DNA from: Gemmata palustris
GTDB lineage: Bacteria; Planctomycetota; Planctomycetia; Gemmatales; Gemmataceae
DNA: 64,000 nucleotides
Assembly (NCBI RefSeq): GCF_017939745.1
Contig: NZ_JAGKQQ010000001.1
Span: 868,001 to 932,000 of the forward strand
Reading direction: 5' to 3'
Below the pieces are notes generated by a model, which saw only the letters and a program-made list of their open reading frames with translations, searched no databases and had not been told where the DNA came from. Below, piece by piece: positions 46,222 to 55,479 of the stretch (positions are counted from its first letter, which is position 1; each line of letters opens with the position of its first letter). The translations under genes and the position numbers were made by a program.

Positions 46222-47358
46222 TCAACTCGCCCGAAGCGGATAGCCGTACCGCCGGCAATAATCGCCCCAGCGGTCGTTGATCGCGCGGCGCTCGTCCGCG
46301 GTCACGACATGAGCGGCGCTCTCGTGGCCGGCCACCCGCGACAAATAGTCCGAGACCGGCCCCCGCGCCGGCTCGAAGTCGCCCAGGCCCAACGCGCGGT
46401 ACATTTCCTCTAATCGTGCCACAGGTTCTCGAACCAGATCCTCGTACCGAAGTTCGTGAAGGTGCCCGTGCGGGATCAGCTCGCGGGCGCTATCGAACGC
46501 GCGGTACATCCGCTCGAACGTGCTCAGGACGTATTCGGGTAGTCCTTCCCACAGCGGGGTTTGGAGGCCGTGCGCAGCGCCAAGCACGCGCCAGAGGTTG
46601 AGGGTCGAGGCGTACACCGCGTATGGGTCACGGACCAGATGGACGAGCCGCGATTGCGGGAACAGCTTCAGCAGCGTCGGCACCCGCGCGGTGTGGGGCG
46701 GCGACTTGAGGACGAGCTGCCGGCCACGGTTCGCGAGCGTCAGCGCCTGCACGAAGCGCCGGAAGGTGCGCTCCCATTCGGCCCGCGATCTCGTCGGCAA
46801 ATTGTGCAGGTCCAGCGCCGCAGTACCGGCTTCGGGTTCGTTGGGGAACGCGATCCGCTCGTATGGTGACGGCTGCCCCAACAGCACCAGCGCGAACTCG
46901 TCCTCTTGCGGGCGCTCCCACCCCGCGAGCACGGCGTCCATCGGCCGGCGCGTCGGTGAGAACCGTCGGAGTAGGGGTGGCAGCCACGACCGCGTGAGCA
47001 GGAAGTGGTGCGGGTTGAAGCAGTCGTAGGTCGTCGGCGCCGCGAACCGCGGGTCGCACGCGAGCAGTTCGTGGAGCAGCGTGGTGCCGGTGCGCCAGTG
47101 GCCGAGCACGAACACCGGGGCCCGCGCCTCCGTTTCGGCAATTTCGCGACCGTGCAGTACGCCCTGCGCGAACCCGAGCGCGGTCTGCGCGAGACTCGAC
47201 GCCGAAATGAATGCCGCGCGCCGCACCCGCGATCGATCGACCGCGAACCGCCCGCGCCGCAGCAGCCGCCACCACGCTACGGCCCCACACCCGGCCCAGA
47301 ACGGCGGCACGCGATCGGCGCTTCGCGAGCAATCGGCTCTTCCGCCGGTAGCAGTCAC
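46222..47358 (-). CDS. Sulfotransferase family protein
   Basis: 378 aa, start GTG 47358. The PAPS 5'-phosphosulfate loop is VLGHWRTGTTLLHELL (about 84-99) and the 3'-phosphate site is LVRDPYAVYASTLNLW (about 236-251). ELRYEDLVREP is the conserved C-terminal-third motif. It would transfer sulfate from PAPS to a hydroxyl, perhaps on a lipid or glycan. It is convergent with the FAAL-ACP pair (8 bp gap), so it has its own promoter but probably shares the pathway. Confidence 0.88.
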   Translation of the reverse strand: MTATGGRADCSRSADRVPPFWAGCGAVAWWRLLRRGRFAVDRSRVRRAAFISASSLAQTALGFAQGVLHGREIAETEARAPVFVLGHWRTGTTLLHELLACDPRFAAPTTYDCFNPHHFLLTRSWLPPLLRRFSPTRRPMDAVLAGWERPQEDEFALVLLGQPSPYERIAFPNEPEAGTAALDLHNLPTRSRAEWERTFRRFVQALTLANRGRQLVLKSPPHTARVPTLLKLFPQSRLVHLVRDPYAVYASTLNLWRVLGAAHGLQTPLWEGLPEYVLSTFERMYRAFDSARELIPHGHLHELRYEDLVREPVARLEEMYRALGLGDFEPARGPVSDYLSRVAGHESAAHVVTADERRAINDRWGDYCRRYGYPLRAS

Positions 47359-47462
47359 GTCAGGGCCTCGCGTGTCCGGTTCACGCTACGAGTCAGGTGC
47401 GCGGGTTCGTCCAATTGTTCTATGTGGAACGTCTTACCGTAGGGCTGCCGCACTACGAAGGC

Positions 47463-47620
47463 CTCGCACCAGAACGGCCCCGACGAGTAGCCACGCCAGA
47501 CGCGGAACCGAGCGCGGATCGAGGGCCGACGCCGGGCGGGAAAACCAGTGGCACGGCGAGGGGAGCAGGTGCGATGATAGCATGACCGACTCCGTTCAGG
47601 ACGGAGTCGGTCATGCTATC
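47463..47620 (-). mobile_element. 5' fragment of an IS4-like element (third copy)
   Basis: The plus-strand sequence CCAGAACGGCCCCGACGAGT through AAAACCAGTGGCACGGCG to GCGATGATAGCATGACC parallels 20985-21090 of the IS4-like copy 2 (start of its transposase, minus strand). No transposase beyond this part and no matching left end are seen. Its edge is a 20-bp perfect inverted repeat. Confidence 0.6.
47576..47620. repeat. 20-bp perfect inverted repeat at the IS fragment edge
   Basis: Arms 47576-47595 and 47601-47620 (GATAGCATGACCGACTCCGT and complement) with a 5-nt loop TCAGG. It may be a fold-back formed when the IS end was lost, or a hairpin ahead of the next gene. Confidence 0.7.
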
Positions 47621-47672
47621 CGCCTTCAACCCGGGCACAGAGGCGGGGCGATCCGGGCGAGTAGGGAAGCCA

Positions 47673-48413
47673 ATGGAATTGGTTGGCGACAACAGCGGCA
47701 GACGTGTGGTGACACGGGACGAGATCCTGTCCCTCCGGCCACCGTCGGATGAGCAACTTGCCCAGTTCGTGGCCCACGTTAGCTGGGCACACAGTTGGTA
47801 CAAGCACCTGCCCCTGCTGAGCGGCGGGGAGTTCGTCTTCTTCTTGGCGGCGGACGCCGGCGCCGGGTACACGCCCGAGCACCCCCGCCTGCACTACGGC
47901 TGGAAGACGACGGAAGAGTACCGGCAGCAGTACGGCTTCCTCGACTACATGTACCGGGGTCAACCCGGTGAGCCGCTCGGCCGCGACGCGGGACCGCGGC
48001 TTGATCTCCCGGCGGACCTCGTCGCCGCAACGCGGGTGACCCTGTACCCCTTCCTGTCCAGCGATTTCAACGCCCCTGGTGCGTGCCTGTGGAACCTGCA
48101 CGCCGACGCCATCGCATTGCTCAGAGGGGGACGAGGGCACCCCTCCAGGGAGGGCGTTCTTGACTGGGTCGCGACACAAGAGCGACTGGATACAGCCGAC
48201 GTCGAGCTCTCCGGCCTCGATCGCGAACTGGTGCTGAGGGAATGGGATTCCACGCCCGGGAGCGGCTCCCAGCCCTCAAATGTTGCGAACTACCTCGGAC
48301 TGAAGCGCGCCGCGGAAGCAGCGTATTTCCGATTACAACACGGAGAGGAGGCGCGGGTTCGCGAATCGCTGGTGCGGCTCACTGCCCTTATCGAGGGCTG
48401 GCGAGCGAGGTGA
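47673..48413 (+). CDS. Conserved-looking hypothetical protein
   Basis: 246 aa from ATG 47673. The frame is also open to an ATG at 47613, but that lies in a palindrome and IS debris. Segments WAHSWYKHLPLLSGGEFVFF, HPRLHYGWKTTEEYRQQYGF and LPADLVAATRVTLYPFLSSD suggest a folded soluble protein. The Trp/His/Tyr-rich 'HSWYKHLP' start resembles uncharacterised planctomycete proteins that I cannot name. It lies between two IS fragments, which raises the chance that it arrived as cargo. Confidence 0.6.
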   Translation: MELVGDNSGRRVVTRDEILSLRPPSDEQLAQFVAHVSWAHSWYKHLPLLSGGEFVFFLAADAGAGYTPEHPRLHYGWKTTEEYRQQYGFLDYMYRGQPGEPLGRDAGPRLDLPADLVAATRVTLYPFLSSDFNAPGACLWNLHADAIALLRGGRGHPSREGVLDWVATQERLDTADVELSGLDRELVLREWDSTPGSGSQPSNVANYLGLKRAAEAAYFRLQHGEEARVRESLVRLTALIEGWRAR

Positions 48414-48477
48414 CAATTCTGGACTGGCATAGTTGGCTACGAAAGACGACGCCATCAGTTGTCGCAGACACATAAAG

Positions 48478-48493
48478 ATGCGGAAAGTACAGA
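48478..48493. repeat. Possible IS4-like right terminal repeat remnant
   Basis: GATGCGGAAAGTACAG matches the right end TTCGCGGAAAGTACAG of the IS4-like element (17802-17817) at 13 of 16 bases. No element sequence adjoins it. Confidence 0.4.
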
Positions 48494-48628
48494 TTAAATA
48501 TAAACCGAACGCACGCCTCTGTTCTGAAGCTGGCCACGGCCATGCCGGTGCGTTTGAGAGCGGGTGGCGGCGCGCCGCGACGCTCGATACACTCGCGGGA
48601 CACGTTCGGGGTTCGTGCGGGGGGCGAG

Positions 48629-51118
48629 ATGGGAGAGCCAGACGCAACCGCTGCGGCGGGCGATTCGACCCGCGCCGCGGCGGTCGGGGGCTTGGCCCTC
48701 GTCGCGGCGCAGCTCGTGCTCGTCCTGCTCGTCGTCCGTGACTACGAGGTCGGGTACCGGCTCCACCTCTTCCCGGTCCTGTGCGTCGCGGCCGGCGGGT
48801 GGCTCGTTCACGCGGCCCTGCCGCCCCGGTTCCGCCTCGCGTTCTTCTGCCTCCTGTCGCTGGTGACGATCTGTTTCGTACTCGGGTGGGCCGACGGCGC
48901 GATCGTCATCGGTATCGGCAGCGGACTGATCGCGCTCTGCCACCTGCCGGCCCCGTTCGCGCTGCGGGCGTCCGCGGTCGCGTTCGTCGGGGGCGCGCTC
49001 GCGCTGTTCCGGCTCGACGTGAGCCAGACGTTCTGGCCGGTTCTCGGGTCGATGTTCATGTTCCGGCTGATCGTCTACCTCCACGAACTGAGGCGCGAGG
49101 CCCGACGGCCGCCGCTCGCGATCACCGCGGCGTACTTCTTCCCGTTCCAGAACGTGTGCTTCCTGTTCTTTCCGATCGTCGATTTCCGCACCCTCCGCGA
49201 CACTTATCGCCCGGACGCGGACTGGCGGTTCGCCCAAGGCGGGCTCGTGTACGTCGTCCGCGGGTTGTCACACCTACTCGCGTACCGCGTCGTCAAATAC
49301 TACGTACTGCCTTCGCCGCACCAACTCGGCGACGCGCCGACCGCGGCGCTGTTCCTCGCTGCCAACTACGCGCTATACCTGCACGTTTCCGGGTACTTCC
49401 ACATCATTACGGGGCTGTTCCGCCTGTTCGGGTTCGGGTTGCCGCGGACCCACCACAATTACTTCCTGGCGTCGAGCTTTACCGACATCTGGCGGCGGAT
49501 CAACATCCCCTGGAAGGAGTTCGTCGCGAAGCTGTTCTTCTTCCCCGCGTTCTTCGCGGCCCGGCGCCTGGGCACGCGGACCGCGGTCGTCGTGGCGGCA
49601 CTGTGGGCGTTCGCGGTGACGTGGGCGCTGCACGCCTATCAGGTGTTCTGGCTCACTGGTCGGCTCCCGGTGCGCGGGGCCGACGCGGTTTTGTGGCTGG
49701 TCGTCGGGGCGCTGGTCGCGTGGAACATCCGGCGCGATCTAGCCCGCGCCCGCGAGCCCCGGCCCGCACCGGACACGTCGGCCCGCGCCGCAGCGCTCCA
49801 CGCGGCCCGCGTCGTCGGGATGTTCGCTTTGGTGAGCTTCTTCTGGGCGTGTTGGAGCACCCCCAGTTTCCTCTTCCTATTGCGAACGCAGGTCACGAAC
49901 GCCGAGTGGCTCGCGACGGCGTGGCCCGTCGCGGTCGTGGCGGCCGGGCTGATCGCCGTCGGCGCGGTCGCCAAGTGGATCGCCGCCCGCCCGCGCCTCG
50001 CGAACTTCGAGGCCCCTCCGGTGCGGGTGGCGGTCGCGCAGTTCGTGATCCTCGCAGCGGTCGTCGCGGTAGGTAGGCCCGAAGTCGCGGAAGAACTAGG
50101 CGCGACGACCGCGCGCAAGATCGGCGAACTCCAGCGCGAATCGGTGACGCCGGTCGAAGCGGCCCGCGCGGTTCAGGGTTATTACGAGGAAATTGCCGAC
50201 ACGCCGGTGCGGGCCGGGGCGTGGCTGGAGGAGATCGAGGGTCGGGCGCCGCCCCGACAGACCCAGTACACCGACATGACCCGACCCGCCGACGACCTGC
50301 TCGAACAGGAACTCATCCCCGGCTGGCGCGGCGAACTGGCCGGTCGCCCGATCTCCGTCAATCAATTCGGGATGCGGGACCGGCCCGACCGCGTTCGAGA
50401 AAAGGCGCCGGGCGTGCGCCGGATCGTGGTCGTCGGGTCGAGCGTGGTGATGGGCTACGGGGTGGCCGACGACGAGACGTTTCCGCACCTGTCAGAGGCC
50501 GGCCTGAACGCGCGGCGGGCGCCCGGCGCTCCGCGGTACGAGGTGCTCAACTTCGGGACGGGAAAGAGCTTCGCCATCCACCGCCGCGTGCTCCTGGACC
50601 GCAAGGTGATCGGGTTCGACCCGGACGTCGTTTACATCGTCGCCCACCAGGACGAGTTCCTCGGCCCGGTCCCCCACCTGACGAAACTCGTTGCCAACGG
50701 CACCGAGCTGCCGTACCCGGGTTTGCGGGAGGTGGTGCGGAAAGCTGGTGTCACAGCAGAGACCCCGCCGGGCGAGGCCCAAGCCAAATTTCAGCCACTC
50801 GCACCGGAGATCGTGCTCGCCGTCTATCGGGATCTGGCCGACGAGTGCCGGCGGCGGGGGATCTTCGCGGCGTGGGTCTACGTCCCGATGCCGGGCGTCG
50901 CGGAACCGGCCGGCTTGAAAGCGGAACTGGTGCGGACGGCCGAGCGCGCCGGGCTGGTCGTCGTCGATCTGTCGGACTGGGCGGACGGCCGAAAGCCGGC
51001 CGAAGTGAAATTGAGCGAAGCGGATCGCCATCCCAACGCGCTGGGGCAACGGCTCATCGCCGACCGGTTGCTCGACGCCGTCCGTCGCCGACCGGAACTT
51101 CTGGGAGGCGCTCCGTAG
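48629..51118 (+). CDS. Membrane-bound O-acyltransferase (MBOAT) fused to an SGNH domain
   Basis: 829 aa from ATG 48629 (RBS GGGGCGAG). The first about 480 residues hold many membrane segments. Within them the MBOAT signature region is visible: YALYLHVSGYFHIITGLFRL with a likely catalytic His, then NYFLASSFTDIWRRINIPWK. The C-terminal about 330 residues are extracytoplasmic and SGNH-like: RRIVVVGSSVVMGYGVADDE (Ser about 604), NFGTGKSFA and EADRHPNALGQRL (Asp/His near 799). This joins DltB-like acyl export and SGNH transfer functions in one chain. It is probably used to O-acylate a surface polymer, in line with the nearby FAAL, ACP and sulfotransferase. Confidence 0.82.
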   Translation: MGEPDATAAAGDSTRAAAVGGLALVAAQLVLVLLVVRDYEVGYRLHLFPVLCVAAGGWLVHAALPPRFRLAFFCLLSLVTICFVLGWADGAIVIGIGSGLIALCHLPAPFALRASAVAFVGGALALFRLDVSQTFWPVLGSMFMFRLIVYLHELRREARRPPLAITAAYFFPFQNVCFLFFPIVDFRTLRDTYRPDADWRFAQGGLVYVVRGLSHLLAYRVVKYYVLPSPHQLGDAPTAALFLAANYALYLHVSGYFHIITGLFRLFGFGLPRTHHNYFLASSFTDIWRRINIPWKEFVAKLFFFPAFFAARRLGTRTAVVVAALWAFAVTWALHAYQVFWLTGRLPVRGADAVLWLVVGALVAWNIRRDLARAREPRPAPDTSARAAALHAARVVGMFALVSFFWACWSTPSFLFLLRTQVTNAEWLATAWPVAVVAAGLIAVGAVAKWIAARPRLANFEAPPVRVAVAQFVILAAVVAVGRPEVAEELGATTARKIGELQRESVTPVEAARAVQGYYEEIADTPVRAGAWLEEIEGRAPPRQTQYTDMTRPADDLLEQELIPGWRGELAGRPISVNQFGMRDRPDRVREKAPGVRRIVVVGSSVVMGYGVADDETFPHLSEAGLNARRAPGAPRYEVLNFGTGKSFAIHRRVLLDRKVIGFDPDVVYIVAHQDEFLGPVPHLTKLVANGTELPYPGLREVVRKAGVTAETPPGEAQAKFQPLAPEIVLAVYRDLADECRRRGIFAAWVYVPMPGVAEPAGLKAELVRTAERAGLVVVDLSDWADGRKPAEVKLSEADRHPNALGQRLIADRLLDAVRRRPELLGGAP

Positions 51119-51206
51119 TGTGGGGTGATGATCGTGTGCGCTACGCACCTCAACTATCGAATACCACGATCCGGCGCGAGATCCTCGAACCGCTTCTCCG
51201 AAAACG

Positions 51207-51244
51207 AACCGCCCCCGCGCGATCGTGGTCGTGCGGGGGCGGTT
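51207..51244 (-). terminator. Intrinsic terminator (minus strand)
   Basis: A perfect 12-bp stem AACCGCCCCCGC (51207-51218) with complement at 51233-51244 and a 14-nt loop, followed on the minus strand by CGTTTTC. It lies 23 bp beyond the end of the lipoprotein gene and between convergent genes, so it may act in both directions. Confidence 0.75.
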
Positions 51245-51266
51245 GAGGTTGGGGGCGGTGAGCCGC

Positions 51267-51791
51267 TCACAACTTGACGTTCGTCACCTTCACCCTGGAC
51301 TTGGGGTCCGCCTCGCGGGTCTTCTTAAACCGCTGAGCGGCTGCCGGAGTGACCTTCGTTCCCGTCAAGTTCAACTCCGCCAGGAAAATGCTTCCCTCCA
51401 GATGGCCCAGCCCGGTGTCGGTCACCGCGGTCTGGCTCAGATCGAGCTTGACCAGGAGCGTGTGAAGCCCCAGCTCGTGCATCAACTTGAGTTGGTCGTC
51501 GGTCACCGTCGATCGACCCATGTCGAGTTCGGCGACGTTACCCAACTTTTTGACCTCTTGGATGAGGCCGTCGGTGATCGTCAACCCGCGCAAATCGACC
51601 ACCCACGCCTTGCCGAGCGTGTACTGTTTCTCGTGGGTCTTCGCCCCGGACCCGGCGAGCGAGGTCGCCGCGCCTTGCTTCTGCTCCATCATGCGGTCGT
51701 AATCGTTCCCGCCGTCGTTCTTCGAGCAGCCGGCCAGCGCGACCGCAATTGCGCCCGCGAGGGCGAAAAGCTTCGTTCGTCCAACGTGCAT
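51267..51791 (-). CDS. Lipoprotein with leucine-rich repeats
   Basis: 174 aa. A signal sequence ends in a lipobox LAGC (Cys21), so it is lipid-anchored. Three short leucine-rich units follow: GLTITDGLIQEVKKLGNVAE, LDMGRSTVTDDQLKLMHELG and LDLSQTAVTDTGLGHLEGSI with ELNLTGTKVT. Similar LRR lipoproteins are frequent in Gemmata-like genomes and probably mediate envelope protein contacts. It starts 28 bp after the DUF1559 gene and ends before a terminator, so the two are an operon. Confidence 0.82.
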   Translation of the reverse strand: MHVGRTKLFALAGAIAVALAGCSKNDGGNDYDRMMEQKQGAATSLAGSGAKTHEKQYTLGKAWVVDLRGLTITDGLIQEVKKLGNVAELDMGRSTVTDDQLKLMHELGLHTLLVKLDLSQTAVTDTGLGHLEGSIFLAELNLTGTKVTPAAAQRFKKTREADPKSRVKVTNVKL

Positions 51792-51818
51792 GAGTGCGTC
51801 CTCCGGGTTGGTTCGGTG

Positions 51819-52739
51819 TCAAAAATCGGACACCGGCAGCCCGTCGGCCCGGTCGCCGAGCCGGTTGAACGTCCCGAACGCCGAGGACGTCTTGGGGGTG
51901 TTGGGGTCGGTCCAGGCGATGCCGGTACTGATGAACCGAACTGAACCGTCGCACAGGGCGAAGTTGGTCCCGCCCGTGTGCTGGCTGCTGTAAGCCAGGT
52001 CCGGGTACGTGACGCCGGTGTTGGTCACCCCGTCCGGCATCCGGTAGTAGGTGTACGCGCGGACGCACCCCTGCGCGCCGCCCGACCCGCCGACGGTCTC
52101 GCCGGACGCCTCGCTGAACCCGGCCCACAGAGCCGCGAACCCGTTGTCCTTGCTCTTCCGCTCGCCGACCGCCAGCGTGTTGCTCGTCCCGTCGCTGACG
52201 TCGCCGATCCGGATCTGCTTGTCGCCCTGAAACAGCCCGGTGTCCCCGTCGTTGCCGCCGCTACCGGGGTAGTTGGAGATGGCGACGGGCGTCTTCGTAC
52301 CGGTCATCACCAAAAACTGGCGGTTGGTGTTCAGAGGGGCCACGGTGTCCGACGGGCACATGTACACGGAGAGCGGGGTCTGAAAGAGTGTGAGGTTGCT
52401 CTGGAACGCCGCTTGAAACGTGCGGGTGGTCGGGCTCAGTTGGTTGTAAAGGTTCTGTTGTTCCAGGTACGGGAGCACCCAAACGCTCCAGCCCCAGTAC
52501 CCCGTTGAGGAGTTGCCCGTCGTCTTCCAACCGGCCGGGAAGCCGTTCGCCGCGTCGTGGTGGGCGTGGAGCGCCAGCCCGAGCTGTTTGAGGTTGTTAG
52601 AACATTTCATGCGCGCGGCCGCTTCGCGGACCTTCTGGACCGCGGGTAGTAGCAGGCCGATCAGGATCGCGATGATCGCAATGACGACTAACAGTTCGAT
52701 CAGCGTAAACGCCGAACGACGATGTTTGGGAAAGGACAT
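51819..52739 (-). CDS. DUF1559 protein with type IV pilin-like N-terminus
   Basis: 306 aa from ATG 52739 (RBS CCGGAG). [20 protein letters not shown] is a prepilin cleavage/methylation segment with Glu at +5. [20 protein letters not shown] is the DUF1559 hallmark, and the C-terminus carries the H-x-G signature [21 protein letters not shown]1559 proteins are massively duplicated in planctomycetes and are likely pseudopilins of a secretion or envelope system. This is one of the strongest taxonomic clues in the window. Confidence 0.93.
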   Translation of the reverse strand: MSFPKHRRSAFTLIELLVVIAIIAILIGLLLPAVQKVREAAARMKCSNNLKQLGLALHAHHDAANGFPAGWKTTGNSSTGYWGWSVWVLPYLEQQNLYNQLSPTTRTFQAAFQSNLTLFQTPLSVYMCPSDTVAPLNTNRQFLVMTGTKTPVAISNYPGSGGNDGDTGLFQGDKQIRIGDVSDGTSNTLAVGERKSKDNGFAALWAGFSEASGETVGGSGGAQGCVRAYTYYRMPDGVTNTGVTYPDLAYSSQHTGGTNFALCDGSVRFISTGIAWTDPNTPKTSSAFGTFNRLGDRADGLPVSDF

Positions 52740-52909
52740 CGGCTCACACTCCGGGTTGTGTCCCCGCGTAGGGAGAGGAACGACCTGCCTCCAAATGATG
52801 GCCGTAAATTGGGCGTATGAACGCAACTTCCGGACCTGATCGCGGAGAACCGTTGATGCTACCAGCGCCGGAAACAGCCGTAAAGCTCTTGTGAGAAATG
52901 TCACGACAG

Positions 52910-54645
52910 AGAGGTCAGTTCACGGTTTGTTGGGGGCTAGCAGTGTTTCGAGGGCGGGATAGGAAATCCCCAACCCGTCGTCGACGCAACCTCAAGGCAG
53001 GACGAGCCATGCCGACGCCCCGCTTCACGCCCGAGGAACTCCGCCAACTCCACGACCTCGCCCGGCAGTGGGCCAAGATCGTCTCCAAGCGGGCCTTCGG
53101 CGACGACGGCCCCGGACTCGACGTGGACTTCCGAGCCATGGAGCAGATCGCCACCGCCGCGGCCCGGGGACTCACCGAGGGCACACTCGAACTGCTGCTC
53201 CAACAGCAGGCCGACAAGCTCTCCACCGAACAGCCGTGTCCGGCGTGCGGCACGCTCTGTCCCACGACGCCGCACACCCGACCGCTCACCGCGGACGGAG
53301 CCGAGGTCGAGCAGACGGAACGCAAGGCCCACTGTCCCGACTGCCGCCGGGACTTTTTCCCCCCTGCGGACGGCTCTGGGCCTGGATGAGCACGGGTACA
53401 GTTCCTCCGTCCTCGAGCGTATCGTCACCGCCGCCGCCCGGTTCGCGTCGTTCCGCGATGCCACCTTCGCCGTGCAGATGTCGCGGGTCGGCATCAGCGA
53501 GAGCCAGGTCCGCCGGCTGGCCCACAAGGTCGGGGCGGAACTGGTCGCCGAACGGGACCGGAAGGCGGTCGAGCACCGCCGCCGGCAACTGGCCTCGCGG
53601 ACGGGGGTGGTTCCCGAGGTCGTCGTGGTGGAGGTCGATGGGGGGCGCATCCGTACCCGCGCGGCGGGGGCGGCCCCTGGTGTCCACGAAGCCCAGAACA
53701 AGGAGGACAAGATCGCCGGTCTGGCCACGTTGAAGGGTCCGACGTTCGCCGCCGACCCGTGCCCCGAACCGCCGGAGTCGTTCCTCTGCCCCCGCCGGGT
53801 GCAACGTCTGGTGAGCCAGATGAAGGGGCACTCGGGTCGGGACGATACCCAAGAAACCCCGGACGAATCGACCACGGCCGGAGTCGAGCCGATCGCGACC
53901 GGGTCGGCCGGGCGGTGGTCACCGGAGAAGTTGGTGCGGACGTGTGTGGCGAGCCTGGGATCGAGTTGTTCGTTCGGCCCGTTGGTGGCGGCGGAGGCCC
54001 AAGAGCGGCACTTCTACGAGGCGAGGCGCCGGGCGTTCGTGGCCGACGGGGCGGCGTACAACTGGTCGATCCACGAGGGGTACTTCCGGGACTTCGAGCC
54101 GGTCGTGGACCTGTTGCACGTGCTGTGCTACGTGTACTCGTCGGCGCGTGCGGTGGGCGGGGACGAGTCGGGCGGGTGGCGACAGTACGAGGCGTGGATG
54201 CGTTCGTGTTGGAAGGGCCGGGTCGCCGAGGTGCTGGTGGAGTTGGACGGGTGGCACGAACGCCTGGGAGAGTCGCCGGCGGGTGAGGCAAGGACGGCGG
54301 AGGACCGCCGTGACCCACGTCGGTTGGTGGCCGAGGCGAGGTGCTACCTGAGGAACAACGAGAAGCGGATGGACTACCCGAGATACCGGCGTGAGGGGTT
54401 GCCGACGACGAGCAGCCTGGTGGAGTCGCTGGTGGGTGAGTTCAGCGCTCGTGTGAAAGGGAAGCAGAAGCACTGGAACCGCCCGGACGGGGCCGAATCC
54501 ATCCTGCAACTCCGGGCGGCCGTTCTGAGCGAGGACGATCGCTTGAGTCGGTACTTCACTGACCGATCCGGAAGCCCGTTCCGGAAACGGCAGCCAGTGG
54601 AGAAAGACGACACCCCAAACACGCAAACCGCGGCGTGACCTCCAC
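52910..54645 (+). mobile_element. ISKra4-family insertion sequence
   Basis: A transposase with flanking imperfect inverted repeats around GAGGTCAGTTCACGGTTTG (about 52910-52931) and the complement of CAAACCGCGGCGTGACCTC (about 54619-54637). The target duplication was not resolved. It lies between the DUF1559 gene and IS1/ISAs1 fragments. Ends are approximate. Confidence 0.65.
53009..54638 (+). CDS. ISKra4 transposase with a -1 frameshift site
   Basis: ATG 53009: MPTPRFTPEELRQLHDLARQ, then a Cys pair region PCPACGTLC and HCPDCRRDFFPP typical of ISKra4. At TTTTTCCCCCCT (53353-53364) the frame must slip -1 to enter LRTALGLDEHGYSSSVLERI and the catalytic part: EVVVVEVDGGRIRTR (Asp), RAFVADGAAYNWSIHEGYFR and PVVDLLHVLCYVYSSARAVG (second Asp), and NNEKRMDYPRYRREGLPTTS with LVESLVGEF (Glu region). 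The slippery run could be a programmed shift. The rest is uninterrupted to 54638. Confidence 0.78.
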
Positions 54646-54700
54646 GACAGAAATCATCACTTTTCATTTGTCGGAGCCCTGCGGTGCGGGCGCGATTTTC

Positions 54701-54967
54701 GGTAGTGGCCCACCGGTTGGGATTGCTCTAAAGCGTTGGGATGCCGGACGCAACACCCCCTCAACCCCCGATTCCGCCGTGCCCCCGCTGCGGTGCGACC
54801 CACGTGGTCCGCAACGGGCTCACCCACTCGGGCACGCCCGGGTTCCGGTGCCGGGGTGCGACCGGCAATTCGTCGCCGCCCGAAGGCCGGACCGGTCCCG
54901 GAGGCCACCAAAGATCTGGTCCGTCGGCTGCTGGCCGAGCGCCTCGGGGTTCGGGCCATCGCTCGCG
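54701..54967 (+). mobile_element. IS1 fragment (left end)
   Basis: Begins exactly at the IS1 end GGTAGTGGCCC and keeps the zinc-finger part of InsA (PPCPRCGATHVVRNGLTHSG). It is truncated at an ISAs1 end at 54968. It is closely related to the full copy at 35162-35942. Confidence 0.82.
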
Positions 54968-55264
54968 CACGGCCAACGCGCGCGGCCGGGGACGTTGCGT
55001 GGACTTGCGCGCGGTGCCGCGCCGTTCTACCACTTGGGCAGTGGTTCTCACGCCGCCCGCACGCGTGGGTCCGTTCTCCGTCGGAAGCCTGGTGCGCCCT
55101 ATTGCAACCAAGCGGATCACCGTTGAATCGATCGGTTCCTATTTCGAGTCCCTGACCGACCCTCGGCATGCTCAGCACCGCAATCACTTGTTCATCGACA
55201 TCATGGTGATCGCGGTGTGTGGCCTGGTGTGCGGTTATGACGGACCGACGACCATTCGCCGGTG
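54968..55264 (+). mobile_element. ISAs1 fragment (5' end)
   Basis: Starts with the ISAs1 end CACGGCCAACGCG and encodes ATKRITVESIGSYFESLTDP, then IDIMVIAVCGLVCGYDGPTT, the N-terminus of the transposase also found at 23062-24238. It stops at about 55264. It was inserted into the IS1 copy and then both lost their right parts. Confidence 0.8.
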
Positions 55265-55343
55265 GACCTCGCGCGTGCTGATCTCGTGAGTCAGCACACG
55301 CCGGCGAATCTCAGCCCAGAGTTCCATGTTGACGAGCACCTCG

Positions 55344-55395
55344 GAGCGTCGGGGCCAGGATGACTGGACCTTCCATCATCCTGGCCCCGACGCTC
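55344..55395. repeat. 20-bp perfect inverted repeat, 3' of the PP2C gene
   Basis: Arms 55344-55363 (GAGCGTCGGGGCCAGGATGA) and 55376-55395 with a 12-nt loop. No T tract follows on either strand. It could be an unusual terminator of the minus-strand phosphatase gene (85 bp away) or a fold-back left by transposition. Confidence 0.7.
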
Positions 55396-55479
55396 CCGTT
55401 GCGCGCCACACTTTTACTCCGCCGTCGACACCCGTACAAACACGACCACAGTTCCGTTCGTTTCACGTCACCGGCGTAT

